Positions 7,547-17,244 of a DNA stretch of 64,000 nt are shown here, piece after piece. How positions within the stretch are numbered: the first letter of the stretch is position 1; each line of letters opens with the position of its first letter. The stretch covers positions 24,753 to 88,752 of the forward strand of contig NZ_AP023277.1 in NCBI RefSeq assembly GCF_013426735.1. The letters are read 5' to 3'. This DNA is from Agrobacterium vitis. GTDB taxonomy: Bacteria > Pseudomonadota > Alphaproteobacteria > Rhizobiales > Rhizobiaceae. The position numbers and the translations under genes were made by a program. The notes below the pieces were generated by a model, which was given only the letters and a program-made list of their open reading frames with translations, did no database searches and had not been told where the DNA came from.

Positions 7547-10078
7547 TTGGAGTTCTTCTTCGGAGCGTTCACAAGCGAATGGGAGCAGAAGCGCGCGGCG
7601 CTTCTGCACGAAATGTCACTTGGGGGAAAGGCTCAGCAATCCGAAGAAAACCTCTTCAAGTACGTTCATCAGATAAAGGAAGTTAGGCGCGGGGGAGGCG
7701 GACCCAAGGCTAAGCCTATGCGGATGCCGCGCATGCAGTTTCCCCGGATCTCCATGCCTTCTGGTATCGCGGCGGCTTCCAACCGTCCGATGGAGGCGCG
7801 TCTTACCAGCGTTGCGAAGGGTAGTCAGCCAGCTGTTGTGAAAATGGCCTCCTATGGCGGCGGTGCACGCGTTGGATCGATGCTCAACTACGTCTCGCGT
7901 AGCGGTGAGTTGAAGGTAGAGAACGAAAACGGTGAGAAACTGGAAGGTCGTGAAGATCTTGCTCGTGTTCGGGGCGACTGGAACCACCTGTTTCAGAACC
8001 GGACGGAGAGCCGTGATATTGGAAGCTTCTCGGTGGAGGTCGCGGCCAGTGCTGATGGAGAGGATTTGCACGGGCGGGTGCGAGATATACTGTCGAGCGG
8101 TTTTGGCGACCGCCGGTATGCTTATGCCGTCGCAGAGCGCGGGGATGGCTCATTGACGATTGATGGCCTTGTCGTTTTACGCAGCGGGCAGGGTGAGAGG
8201 CTTACAGCCGACGCCAAGGCCGCCGGGATCGTACAGCAACGTTTTGACGCTAGCGCCGTCGCAGGTCAGGGCGCTGCAAGGTTTTCCTTCGGCGGCTATG
8301 GAAACGGTGTCGAATACGGCACCACGAAGGTTCGGGAGCTGATAGAGGACAGTGCTGAGGTTCGGGACGATCGCGGTCGCTTCATAGCAGACGGTAAGGC
8401 GGCCGGGGATCTCGTTCAAAAAGAATGGCGCGAAGAGATTCATAGCCGCAAAAGCCGTGATTTGATGCATGTCATCATGTCGGCCCGTGCCGGAACCGAT
8501 GCGGGAGCCTTTGAAGGCGCTGTTCGAGATTTCCTCGCCGACCAGTTTGCTGGACATCGGTACGTCTTTGCGATGCACGACCCAGAAACCGACACCAAGG
8601 AAGCAGGGGAGGGGGGCAAGCGTCCGCATGTCCATGCTCATGCTATCGTCACGATGCGATCAGAAGCCGGGGACCGCATCGAGACAACGCCGGCAACCTT
8701 CCGCCAATGGCGTGAAGTGATGGCCGAGAAGGCGCGCGATCACGGCATCAATATGGAAATGACAGATCGACGGGAGTTTGCCTCAGCGCCTGCGTATACG
8801 CGTAACCAGGTCAGGGCCGTAAACCGCGACGGTAGGACCGAGCACGTTGGAACAAGTGAGCCCGCTCAGGCTCGTTACGATGCCAAGCGATCAGGGCGAC
8901 GCACCGTCGCGTCAAGTGATCGCAGCCGGCAGTACACGGTCAAGGCCCAAGAGACGTGGCAAAAGATAGCTGCTGTTTCCGGTGATAGGCGGACTGTAGC
9001 ATTTGCAGCTGAACATCGTGATGTCATTGAGACCGGGCTCAGGGAGCTCGAATCTGCAAACAACTCAACAGTCGTTCACTCGGATTTCGGCGGCGATTTC
9101 CGTACAAATATGATATCATTGCAGAAGATGCTTTTGGAGGTAGAGGACATGCGCGAGCAGACACGCCAGGAGTTTGAATCATACGAAAAGACTGTCGAAA
9201 CGGCTCTGTTCAGACTTGAGCGAAGCGCTGGAGCTGATGACAGGGCCGGTTTCGATGAGGTTGCAACTACGGCCCGTGAAATCGTGGATCTCCGCCGTGA
9301 AATGCTCGAGCTCACCGAGCGCGTTGGTGACAGACAGATTGGCATCGACGCCGATCGGGAACCGCCTGCTGACGCCACGGATCAGCGTGGGGGAGCAGAG
9401 GAACGAGGTGAAGCCATCGCCACGGACGCTGTCCGCGATGACGCCCAACGCCTCGCCAACGAGGCCAACGAGGCTGACGAGGTCAGCAAGAAGTGGGATG
9501 AGGCTGTCGCCAAGCATGGCGAAGCCGTTGTTGAGGCTGGCAATGACGCGATGATCGATGTCGAGCATTTCAGAGAAGGTATCGCGCTGGTACAGTCGGG
9601 CGAGTTTTCTGAAGAAGACCTCGAAATGTACGAGACTGGGCTTAGGTCAGCGCTTCGGCGTGCCGCCGAGCTCGCCGCCGACGGAAACGCCTACCTTCGC
9701 GATGTCGCTGTCGAGGATCCCGAGCTTCGCAGCGAAGTCGAGAAAATCGACCGCGAAGACCGTCGGACAGACGAAAGCACGACCAACAAAACCGCATCCA
9801 CGTCGGATGTTTCTGACGATCGTCAGCGCGACCTTCAGCTTGATGCGGAAGAGGAGCGGGGCCAATTGCCAAACGAGCGCGAGACGCACGAGCTGGCCGA
9901 CACAATCGAGGCTACAAACAGGCAACAAGATCGTGTAAAACAGGAGCGTGAGGCTGGACAGAAAGCAGGAGAAACTACGCGAACTGACCCTGCGCAGCAG
10001 CACGTGCCTCGTCTTGAAGAACTTGAGCGGGAGCAAAACGAACAGAGGGACCGCGATCGAGACGATCGTGAGCGGTGA
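7547..10078 (+). CDS. VirD2/MobP-family relaxase
   Basis: An 843-residue conjugative relaxase, started at TTG 7547 (GGGGAGGA upstream). Relaxase motifs: GSMLNYVSRSG near residue 110 (motif I with the candidate nucleophilic Tyr), HVIMSARAG near 307 (motif II) and PHVHAHAIVTMRSE near 363 (motif III histidines). REFASAPAYTRNQVRA after motif III resembles VirD2. It would nick oriT at 7048-7059 and stay on the 5' end for export. The C-terminal ~350 residues are acidic/charged and repetitive (many Glu, Arg, Asp), probably the type IV secretion signal and a flexible tail; no helicase domain is seen. Confidence 0.88.
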   Translation: MEFFFGAFTSEWEQKRAALLHEMSLGGKAQQSEENLFKYVHQIKEVRRGGGGPKAKPMRMPRMQFPRISMPSGIAAASNRPMEARLTSVAKGSQPAVVKMASYGGGARVGSMLNYVSRSGELKVENENGEKLEGREDLARVRGDWNHLFQNRTESRDIGSFSVEVAASADGEDLHGRVRDILSSGFGDRRYAYAVAERGDGSLTIDGLVVLRSGQGERLTADAKAAGIVQQRFDASAVAGQGAARFSFGGYGNGVEYGTTKVRELIEDSAEVRDDRGRFIADGKAAGDLVQKEWREEIHSRKSRDLMHVIMSARAGTDAGAFEGAVRDFLADQFAGHRYVFAMHDPETDTKEAGEGGKRPHVHAHAIVTMRSEAGDRIETTPATFRQWREVMAEKARDHGINMEMTDRREFASAPAYTRNQVRAVNRDGRTEHVGTSEPAQARYDAKRSGRRTVASSDRSRQYTVKAQETWQKIAAVSGDRRTVAFAAEHRDVIETGLRELESANNSTVVHSDFGGDFRTNMISLQKMLLEVEDMREQTRQEFESYEKTVETALFRLERSAGADDRAGFDEVATTAREIVDLRREMLELTERVGDRQIGIDADREPPADATDQRGGAEERGEAIATDAVRDDAQRLANEANEADEVSKKWDEAVAKHGEAVVEAGNDAMIDVEHFREGIALVQSGEFSEEDLEMYETGLRSALRRAAELAADGNAYLRDVAVEDPELRSEVEKIDREDRRTDESTTNKTASTSDVSDDRQRDLQLDAEEERGQLPNERETHELADTIEATNRQQDRVKQEREAGQKAGETTRTDPAQQHVPRLEELEREQNEQRDRDRDDRER

Positions 10079-10084
10079 TAGGCC

Positions 10085-10285
10085 ATGACAAACCGATACG
10101 TAATTCAGACTGAGAACAGAAAATCGGACGAAGCCGTAGGAAAAGGCATCGTCGCGATCTTTGGCTTTGTTGCTGCTCTTGCTGCTATCGGCTTTGCGTA
10201 TCAGACAGTCGTCGGATGGTATGACGCTACCGCGATCTGGCTTGGAGACATTGGCCAGTATCTCGCTAGCTTTTGGCCATTTTAG
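10085..10285 (+). CDS. Small single-pass membrane protein
   Basis: 66 residues, unknown family. A polar N terminus is followed by a hydrophobic helix at about 24-44 (VAIFGFVAALAAIGFAYQTVV) and an aromatic tail ending FWPF. It starts 6 bp after the relaxase stop and so belongs to the relaxase operon. A small membrane protein after a relaxase gene may help dock the relaxosome to the coupling protein or act in exclusion; that is inference. Confidence 0.6.
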   Translation: MTNRYVIQTENRKSDEAVGKGIVAIFGFVAALAAIGFAYQTVVGWYDATAIWLGDIGQYLASFWPF

Positions 10286-10314
10286 GCCTTCTACCCGAGT
10301 AAGTAGATTCTTAC

Positions 10315-10345
10315 CGGCCCTAGAGCGAAACTCTTAGGGCCGTTT
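10315..10345. terminator. Bidirectional transcription terminator
   Basis: CGGCCCTAGAG (10315-10325) pairs with CTCTTAGGGCCG (10331-10342) with one bulged base and a loop CGAAA, followed by TTT on the plus strand and T-rich sequence on the other. It lies between the ends of the converging relaxase and virB/virD4 operons and would stop both. Confidence 0.75.
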
Positions 10346-10350
10346 CATAT

Positions 10351-12453
10351 TCAAGCTGTCTCTGGATCTGGAACGGTCGCAGCGAACACGTCCATGATAT
10401 TCTTTCGTTTCGTCGGATTCTTTCCGACGCTATTTTTCTCGACCTGCTCGCGAAGCCTCTTTGTTGCAAGGGAATGCAGTGCTTCAATCTCGTCTCGCCG
10501 TGCGATGTCATCCGACGCTGCGCTACTGCGCTTCCGTGGGGCTTTAGGTCGGGCTGCGGGTGTGGATTTGGCTTTCGAGGTCAATGCTGCTGGATTGACG
10601 ATACGCTTCGCTGGAATGGCGGCCGGCGCTGTTACTTCAGCGGGCTCTAGCGCCATCGTTGCAGGCATCTGCTTTTCCGGCTCTTTCTGAGCGGGATCGG
10701 CTTCCGGTATGTTCGTTTGGACTGCAGCCGAAGGCTCAGCTACCGGCGCTACATTTCCGGCATTCTCATATTCTGCAGTCGTCGCCGGGACCGGCTTCGA
10801 TGGAAGGTACTCGATATCCGGGACACTCGGGATGTGAGCCTGGGCGTAGGCCTCAGCTGCCTTGAACGGCTGGGTGTTGAAGAACCGAAGCTTTTCGGCA
10901 AAGATTGGACGCTGGCCCTCTACCAACAGGATCATTCTGTTTTCCGGCATTTGCCGGACTTCCTGAGACATCATGAGGTCCCGCTCGCGAATTTGCTCGA
11001 CCTTCGTCCGCCTTGGGAGTCCCATGATCTCGATTGTGCGAGACTCGGAGGAATAGCGAATGGTCCTCTTGCCGAGAGCTCGTGACGCATAGTCGGCCGT
11101 CGCTTGATCGTTTGCACCAAGGATCAACTGGTAGCCGCAATTGCCCAAGAGCGAGTGCCGGGAGGTTTCTCCATATATCTCATCGAGGTTTTTCAGGTCC
11201 TGGATAATAAATGCGAGTTTGATCTTGTAACCGGCCACGTAAGGCAGCTTCGTCATGATCTCGTCCATGCGTTTCAGCTGGCGAAATTCATCGAGCAGGA
11301 AATAGACAGGAAGCGAGTTTGGATCGTGCTCGAGCGTGAGAATATCCATGACCTGTTGGACAAACAGGGTCAGCAAGGGCCTGAGAAGCGTGATGTCAGT
11401 GATGTTCGGAGCGAGGTAGATCGCTATAGGCCGCCGCTTCATGGATCGAAGATCCATGTCCGTGAAGTTCGTTGCGGCGACAACACGTTCGTTCTTGAAA
11501 GGCCGCATAGCCTTCTGGATATCGAGAAGGGCTGATGCAGCGGCTCGATCAGACAGGGAAAGATATGAGTTGAAGCTCTCGACGGTAAATTTCGAGAGGT
11601 AGGGCTCTTTCTCCTTGATGTGCTTCATCAAGGCCTGGAGGTCTACGCCGCTGTTGAAGAACGAGTTGATTTCGCCCAGATTGCGGCGGTCCCGGTAGAA
11701 GGGGCTTTCGAGAATGTAGCTTATCGCGCCGGCGAGGACCTGCTGCGCGGTGGCCTGCCATACCGAATTCTCAGACTCCGTGTTCTCCGGAACAAGAATG
11801 CTGGCAATGTTCTGAATGTCGGTGGTTCGATTGCCCCGTTCCGGTCGCACAAAATCCAGGGGATTATAGCTGTTCGTGCGCTCGGAGCCCGGTGCAAAAA
11901 TGAAAACCTGGCTGCCATTCTTCTTCCGATAGCCGGCCGTCGCCTTGAAGACCTCTCCCTTTAGATCGGTAACGATCATCGAGCCTTCATGCATGAGAGC
12001 ATTCGGAATAACGTAACCGGCACCTTTACCGGACCTTGTCGGCCCGATGATCAGGTGATGGCGATCGTCCTGCGCCCGGAGGACCTTGCTTCCAAAACGA
12101 CCGAAAATATGCCCCTTCTTGCCGAACCATTTCCCCGTCCGCAAACCCGCGATGTCCTGAAAAGCGGCGTCCCCTAACGGGCTCGTGACAGGTCTAAGGC
12201 CGAGATAGGCAGTAATTGCGGCGATCACGAACGCCGGCACCAACGACCCCAGGGCGACCTTCTGCAGGGTAGGATTATCGCTGTAAGCCCAGAACTGTTG
12301 GATTGGCGCGAAAGGATTGCTTCGTATCGTGGAATCGAGGATTCTGCCGTCGCCGTAAAACAGGTGGAGGCCAGCGCCATATCCAAGCATCCAGGCCGCA
12401 AAGGCAACCGCGAGGCAAAACGCTAGATAGACGGCTTTGAAGCCCTTCGTCAT
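10351..12453 (-). CDS. virD4: Type IV coupling protein VirD4/TraG
   Basis: A 700-residue inner-membrane ATPase that brings the relaxase-DNA complex to the secretion channel. Two N-terminal membrane helices (about 7-25 and 66-85), Walker A GPTRSGKGAGYVIPN near 139, and LLDEFRQL (Walker B region) near 395 are present. The C-terminal ~150 residues are Pro/Ala/Lys-rich and probably disordered, as in many alphaproteobacterial members. Its ATG overlaps the stop of virB11 (ATGA). It is the last gene of the virB operon. Confidence 0.93.
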   Translation of the reverse strand: MTKGFKAVYLAFCLAVAFAAWMLGYGAGLHLFYGDGRILDSTIRSNPFAPIQQFWAYSDNPTLQKVALGSLVPAFVIAAITAYLGLRPVTSPLGDAAFQDIAGLRTGKWFGKKGHIFGRFGSKVLRAQDDRHHLIIGPTRSGKGAGYVIPNALMHEGSMIVTDLKGEVFKATAGYRKKNGSQVFIFAPGSERTNSYNPLDFVRPERGNRTTDIQNIASILVPENTESENSVWQATAQQVLAGAISYILESPFYRDRRNLGEINSFFNSGVDLQALMKHIKEKEPYLSKFTVESFNSYLSLSDRAAASALLDIQKAMRPFKNERVVAATNFTDMDLRSMKRRPIAIYLAPNITDITLLRPLLTLFVQQVMDILTLEHDPNSLPVYFLLDEFRQLKRMDEIMTKLPYVAGYKIKLAFIIQDLKNLDEIYGETSRHSLLGNCGYQLILGANDQATADYASRALGKRTIRYSSESRTIEIMGLPRRTKVEQIRERDLMMSQEVRQMPENRMILLVEGQRPIFAEKLRFFNTQPFKAAEAYAQAHIPSVPDIEYLPSKPVPATTAEYENAGNVAPVAEPSAAVQTNIPEADPAQKEPEKQMPATMALEPAEVTAPAAIPAKRIVNPAALTSKAKSTPAARPKAPRKRSSAASDDIARRDEIEALHSLATKRLREQVEKNSVGKNPTKRKNIMDVFAATVPDPETA

Positions 12454-13472
12454 GCTTCATCTCTTGCAAAGAAAATCTCCGAAACGCCGCGCTTGCCTCC
12501 TTCGCGGCGGAGCTGGATGACGATCGGGATCACCATTTGAATGTAGGACATTAAGTCCTGCTTCGAGTAGCCCGCCGACATGCCGGATTGCTGCATCATC
12601 ATGGCAAGTTGCTCATATGCCCCCATAGGGGTGTCCGCATGAACTGTGGACATGCTACCCGGATGACCGGTGTTGATGGCGCGCAGGAAAGAGAAAGCTT
12701 CAGCGCCTCTGATCTCGCCCACGAAAAGGCGGTCAGGACGCATGCGCAGTGCCGACTCGAGCAGGTTTTGAATGGTCACATTGGACGTGCCTTGCCCACC
12801 TTTGGAAGCAACCAAGTGGACTGCGTTTTTCTGTGGCGGAAAAAGTTCCCGCGTGTCTTCGAGCGTCAAGATGCGCTCGTTCAGCTCAACTGAATTGAGG
12901 CAGGCATTTAAGAATGTCGTTTTGCCCGAGGACGTGCCGCCGCTGATAAGGATCGAAACCCGCTTCGTGATTGCAGTATGGATGAAGTCGTAGATCTTTT
13001 CTTCGCGCAGATATCGAATGAGCTCGCGATCGACGTCGCTCAATCCCCCCACGGCAACCGACACCTTATCCAGCGATCCGTTGTCCCTGTAATCTTCCAG
13101 AGAGAAATTCTGGACGACCTGCTTTCGGATGGTAATGGATCCTCCGTCAGGAGCCGCGGGCGGTAAAACGACCTGAATGCGCTCACCAGTGGGCAGCGCC
13201 GCGCTTAGGATTGGATTGGCCTGGTTCAAGAACTGCTTTGTTGAGGCGGCGACGCGTTCTCCGATGTTCTCTATCTCTTGCGCGGTCAGAACATCGATAA
13301 GATGATGCTCCATATGGTCCGCGCCAAACCGTTCCACGTACACGTGGCCCGGCTTGTTGATCGCGATTTCGACAACCTTTGGATCATCTAGAAATGGCCT
13401 GATGGGCTCCAACGAACGAGTCAGGAAATAGTGGGGATCATGAACCAGTGGATTACCTGCCGGAGCGTTCAC
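12450..13472 (-). CDS. virB11: VirB11-type secretion ATPase
   Basis: A 340-residue hexameric traffic ATPase on the cytoplasmic face of the T4SS. Walker A SGGTSSGKTTFLNACL lies near residue 178; LTLEDTRELF (Asp box) and MRPDRLFVGEIRGAEA (Walker B), then TGHPGSMSTVHAD (His box) follow in family order. Length is normal. It overlaps virB10 by 20 bp and virD4 by 4 bp, so all three are translationally coupled. Confidence 0.95.
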   Translation of the reverse strand: MNAPAGNPLVHDPHYFLTRSLEPIRPFLDDPKVVEIAINKPGHVYVERFGADHMEHHLIDVLTAQEIENIGERVAASTKQFLNQANPILSAALPTGERIQVVLPPAAPDGGSITIRKQVVQNFSLEDYRDNGSLDKVSVAVGGLSDVDRELIRYLREEKIYDFIHTAITKRVSILISGGTSSGKTTFLNACLNSVELNERILTLEDTRELFPPQKNAVHLVASKGGQGTSNVTIQNLLESALRMRPDRLFVGEIRGAEAFSFLRAINTGHPGSMSTVHADTPMGAYEQLAMMMQQSGMSAGYSKQDLMSYIQMVIPIVIQLRREGGKRGVSEIFFARDEA

Positions 13473-14670
13473 GTTTGATCTCCTTCATCGCTTCTGTAAC
13501 CGGATCGTCGTACATGTCGCTGAAATCGAGGTCTTGGCGCACGAAGATGAAGATGCGTTCGCCCTGTGGGACGCTGATCGTCGGGGGGATGCGAAGATTT
13601 TCCGAAAGCACGGTGTTTGCCATGTCGCTAAACGTCTGTGCGATCGTCTCGCGAGCGAGATCCGCCCCACGCTGCGCATCGTCATTGTTGGAACCTGAAC
13701 TCTGTTCGCTTCCATATCCCGTCAGATAGCTTGCGCCGCCACCAACGATCGAAAGAAGGATGGAAGCGCCGAAACGCTCCCGGAACTTGTTATCAACGTG
13801 ACCTGTCAATCCTGATCGACCGAGGCTATCCGCTCCGATTGAGTTTAGCCTCACGCTGGCACCATCGTCACGGATCAGGCGTGTCCAGACGACGAAGATA
13901 CGCTTCTGTCCACGCGTAACCTCCGACTGGTATTCGCCAATTAGGCGCGTGCCTGTAGGGATGATCACGCGCCGGCCGTCGAACGAGTAGACATCCTGAG
14001 ATGTAATGGCACGGATCTGCCCGGGAAGATCACTCACGATGGCCGTTTCCAGAATGCCTGGAATAAGCGTGCCTTCTGGCACTAAAGCGTCGAGGCGCTT
14101 CAGCTGTCTGGCCTTGGCGCTGCGATCTCCTATCGCGCTCGCGGACGAGAGGTATTGGCTATTCTTGTCCTCGCCGGCAACCGTCAACGGCTGACCGCTG
14201 GCCGACCCGTCCAGCGAACCATTTCCGTTGCCTCCCAAATTCTGGTCCATAGTGATGAGCTTTGACCTGAAGCGCTCGGGAAACTCCTCCACTTTGGGTA
14301 CTTCCACGATCGGAGGCGGAGCCGCTGGTGGTGGCGGCACGTTGAACGTTGTCGTGTCGGCTGGCGGCTCGGCTGGCGGCGGAGGCGGCGGAGGTGGCGG
14401 TAAGACGACGACCGGCTGTTCCGGGGCAGGTTGCGGCTCACCATCGCGCACGAAGCCAGGCGGCCGGAACGTCGTGGTGCGAAACTCTTCATCTGACTGG
14501 GAATTATCTCGCGGCTCATCTTTCGAGGTCGCAAGGACCATGTATGCGGCGATAACGCCAAAAATCACCAGAGCAGCCATTCCGGCCGTCTGGTTCCGTT
14601 TTGCGTTCTTGTTGCTGACATCCGTTTCGTCAGCCTGCGCCATAGCTTCAAGTTCGGGGCTGCGCTTCAT
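13453..14670 (-). CDS. virB10: VirB10-type T4SS core protein
   Basis: 405 residues: a short cytoplasmic N terminus, one membrane helix at about 30-47, a proline-rich periplasmic stretch (PPPPPPPPP near 92) and the conserved C-terminal beta barrel (LDALVPEGTLIPGILETAI, IIPTGTRLIGEYQ). It spans inner and outer membrane and forms the outer-membrane pore with VirB9 and VirB7. Its ATG overlaps the virB9 stop by one base. The extreme C terminus has the expected PTISVPQGERIFIFVRQDLDF. Confidence 0.95.
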   Translation of the reverse strand: MKRSPELEAMAQADETDVSNKNAKRNQTAGMAALVIFGVIAAYMVLATSKDEPRDNSQSDEEFRTTTFRPPGFVRDGEPQPAPEQPVVVLPPPPPPPPPAEPPADTTTFNVPPPPAAPPPIVEVPKVEEFPERFRSKLITMDQNLGGNGNGSLDGSASGQPLTVAGEDKNSQYLSSASAIGDRSAKARQLKRLDALVPEGTLIPGILETAIVSDLPGQIRAITSQDVYSFDGRRVIIPTGTRLIGEYQSEVTRGQKRIFVVWTRLIRDDGASVRLNSIGADSLGRSGLTGHVDNKFRERFGASILLSIVGGGASYLTGYGSEQSSGSNNDDAQRGADLARETIAQTFSDMANTVLSENLRIPPTISVPQGERIFIFVRQDLDFSDMYDDPVTEAMKEIKRERSGR

Positions 14671-15479
14671 CAGTTGCCGCTCCTTCTGCGCTTGCTTGCG
14701 TCCGGATCAGGTTTTGGAGCCATGATGTCAGGGTCAGGGGCTGCAAAATCGGGCTTGCGTAGATTGAAAATGCAGGTCCATTGGTTGCCGTCTCTCAGCG
14801 TGTATTGTGTCGCCGTGCCATCAACGACGATGTATTCGCCCTCTTTTCTGAAATTCCGAAGGGTCTCAGAGAAGTCAGACTGGACCGCAAAAATAGCAGG
14901 TACGCGTCCCTTGAACTTAAAGAACGTCTTCTTCCCATCATCGAAGACCATCGACGGCTTCAAAGCGGAGTCACCCGAGAATGAGTAGTCGATATTGACG
15001 TTTGCCTTGTCGATATTGCTGATGTTCGGGTTTACCGCCCGAAACTCTGCTTCTTTCCGCAGAGATGCGTTCAAATCCTTCTCGGGATACACAAAACGGA
15101 TACCGAAAACCTTCCGTTCGTCTGTCGGCGCGTAGTCATTCAGCTCCAAGAAGTAAATCCGCTTGGATGTCACGACATTCATGTTCGTAGAAACACCTTT
15201 CGCAATTGGTTTTACGAATAGGATGTTGCCTTTCTCAGACGGTGCGACCTGCCAGCTATCGGTGTCGCCAAGCGAGATCGTCTCGAACTTTTCATCTTCA
15301 TCAAAAATGATCATCGTTGAGATGCCGTAGGTCGCAGAGACCTTCACCACGTTATTCGGCTGGTAGACAACACTCGTAACGCGTGAATCCAACGTGCCGG
15401 GTCTAGGCTGCTGCGCGCCGAAGGCGTGACTCATCGTCACGGCCATGAAGGCCGCAGTGACAAATAGTCTGACTTTCAT
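14670..15479 (-). CDS. virB9: VirB9-type T4SS core protein
   Basis: 269 residues with a signal peptide (cleavage after about AFG-AQQ). N-terminal domain with RVTSVVYQPNNVVKVSATYG and LFVKPIAKGVSTNMNVVTSKR; the C-terminal domain with VFDDGKKTFFKF is the part that meets VirB7 and VirB10. Periplasmic/outer-membrane core subunit. Start overlaps the virB8 stop by 4 bp. Ends in a basic tail (DASKRRRSGN). Confidence 0.94.
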   Translation of the reverse strand: MKVRLFVTAAFMAVTMSHAFGAQQPRPGTLDSRVTSVVYQPNNVVKVSATYGISTMIIFDEDEKFETISLGDTDSWQVAPSEKGNILFVKPIAKGVSTNMNVVTSKRIYFLELNDYAPTDERKVFGIRFVYPEKDLNASLRKEAEFRAVNPNISNIDKANVNIDYSFSGDSALKPSMVFDDGKKTFFKFKGRVPAIFAVQSDFSETLRNFRKEGEYIVVDGTATQYTLRDGNQWTCIFNLRKPDFAAPDPDIMAPKPDPDASKRRRSGN

Positions 15480-16168
15480 CCTGCTGCTCCCGGCGTAACC
15501 GTTTCCTGATCGCGTCGGTAGTTGTAGACCTGGAAGCCAAGCGGATTTTCAAAACGCCAATCGTTGCGCTCCGGCGTATCCGTGTATCGGAAGCGGACCA
15601 CAGAGATGTAGTGCCGTGTGATGTTATCGCTCTCAGAGCTTTCGGTGGTCGAGAAGCGGACCAGCGCGGTGCTAGCGTTCGAGAACGTGACCGACTTAAC
15701 GTCCACGGTGATTTTCTTGTTTCTGCCTAAGCGCCTGCCTGGGTTGTTCGGATTGGCCGCGCTCCATTCGTCTTGGAGCTCCTTAGCGGCGTCTGCCGTT
15801 GAAAGGAGGGCGGCAATTCCGAAGTTTTGCTGTATAGCAAACGGGTCATAACCCTCGCGCGAGCGGATGTAACGGACCACATTGGCCTGAGTAACGGCCT
15901 GCTGGTCGGTGAGGTTTGCAGAGCGCGTGAGCCCGGTTTTCACCTCAATGTAGCCGGTGTTTTTGTCGACCTCGACGATGTAAGGTTCGAAACTCTTGAG
16001 CGGCACCAACATCACCAATGTCCCGAGCGACATAAGTGTGATGGCGCTCATTATCATGGCAACGAACCAAGCAAATGTCCTTGAGCGATTTGCCTTCTTT
16101 ACGATCTCCTGTTCCCATTTATCGCCATCTTGAAAATAGCTCCTGAGAGCTTCGTTTGAATCTGCCAT
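15476..16168 (-). CDS. virB8: VirB8-type T4SS assembly protein
   Basis: 230 residues: cytoplasmic N terminus, one membrane helix at about 33-55 (FVAMIMSAITLMSLGTLVML) and a periplasmic NTF2-like domain with YIRSREGYD and the C-terminal RNDWRFENPLGFQVYNYRRD typical of VirB8. It nucleates channel assembly. Gap of 35 bp to virB6 upstream. Confidence 0.94.
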   Translation of the reverse strand: MADSNEALRSYFQDGDKWEQEIVKKANRSRTFAWFVAMIMSAITLMSLGTLVMLVPLKSFEPYIVEVDKNTGYIEVKTGLTRSANLTDQQAVTQANVVRYIRSREGYDPFAIQQNFGIAALLSTADAAKELQDEWSAANPNNPGRRLGRNKKITVDVKSVTFSNASTALVRFSTTESSESDNITRHYISVVRFRYTDTPERNDWRFENPLGFQVYNYRRDQETVTPGAAG

Positions 16169-16203
16169 GGTCTAGCCCTTAAACCCCTCTGAACAGCCTG
16201 CGT

Positions 16204-17232
16204 TTAGCGCGGCACGCTGTTGCTACTGATGCGATTTTGCATCGCACTCGCACTTGCATTTCGAATATTTTCCCGCATGCCGGCTTGTGTCCGCTCGCGT
16301 GCCTCCATGCCGAGTCGGCCAGCTGTGCCGGAGGCACTACGCGCGCCGGTTAGCATTGCAGCTGGAGCACTGAAGCCTGTCAGGCCCCCGACAGTTCGCG
16401 CCACTTGACCGATTCCGGCCGCGACGCCGCCCGTGATCCCCTGGGCAAGCGTCTGAATGTTGAAGAGGACAAAGGCACCGGCAGCACATAAAAGAAGGAA
16501 AGCCGCGACATCATCGAGTTGAAGTCTGCGCTGGTCGGCCGCCGCAGTGACCTTCGTCAACTCTGGATCCATTGCGGAGATCAGGAACGCAGCAACCACG
16601 TAAACGAACAACGGAATAAGCGCGTACATCAGTACACTTTGGAACCATGCCATTCCGTAGCTTCGGGTGGATTGAAACAACAAACATGCGATGAAAATCG
16701 GCGCGGTTCCTAGCAGCACCCACATCATGACTTTAGCGAGCAGAAGGATCGCGAGAGCGACGGCAATAAACACGCCGACGAAAAACATGATGAGGAAACC
16801 GACCATTGCCGGGAGAACGGAAAAATATCCGGCCTGCTCGGCAAAGGCCCCCGCCGCTTTATTGGCCGTTTCCCAGATCATCGACAGGCCGTTCGTCGGC
16901 TCCGTGATGCCTGTGTTGCTGACAGCTAGAATGGCGCGGCCAACATCTTCGGGCGTATCGCTCAGCCAAGTGTAGAAGAATGTGTTGAAGTTACCCCATG
17001 AGTTTATGAAAGCAACGATCAGCGTCATCCTGACCACGCGGCTGATGACCTCGCCGACACTGACCCGAGCCGTCCCCATGATCAGTTGAAGACCGTAGTA
17101 GGCGACGTAGGCGATCAATAGCACGGTTAGAAGCGGCGCGACTTCGCTGCCAACTACCCCATAGGCGCTTTGCGTGAAGCTAGCGCCTGTCTGTTCAATC
17201 CGATCCAAAAGCCCACCGAGGAAATCCTCCAT
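16204..17232 (-). CDS. virB6: VirB6-type polytopic inner-membrane protein
   Basis: 342 residues with about six membrane helices between 30 and 265 and a polar, Ala/Gly/Arg-rich C-terminal tail. The TrbL/VirB6 signature is recognisable around LLTVLLIAYVAYYGLQLIMG and GTAPIFIACLLFQSTR. It lines the inner-membrane part of the DNA path. Starts 12 bp after the lipoprotein gene. Confidence 0.9.
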   Translation of the reverse strand: MEDFLGGLLDRIEQTGASFTQSAYGVVGSEVAPLLTVLLIAYVAYYGLQLIMGTARVSVGEVISRVVRMTLIVAFINSWGNFNTFFYTWLSDTPEDVGRAILAVSNTGITEPTNGLSMIWETANKAAGAFAEQAGYFSVLPAMVGFLIMFFVGVFIAVALAILLLAKVMMWVLLGTAPIFIACLLFQSTRSYGMAWFQSVLMYALIPLFVYVVAAFLISAMDPELTKVTAAADQRRLQLDDVAAFLLLCAAGAFVLFNIQTLAQGITGGVAAGIGQVARTVGGLTGFSAPAAMLTGARSASGTAGRLGMEARERTQAGMRENIRNASASAMQNRISSNSVPR

Positions 17233-17244
17233 CGCCCAACGCCC

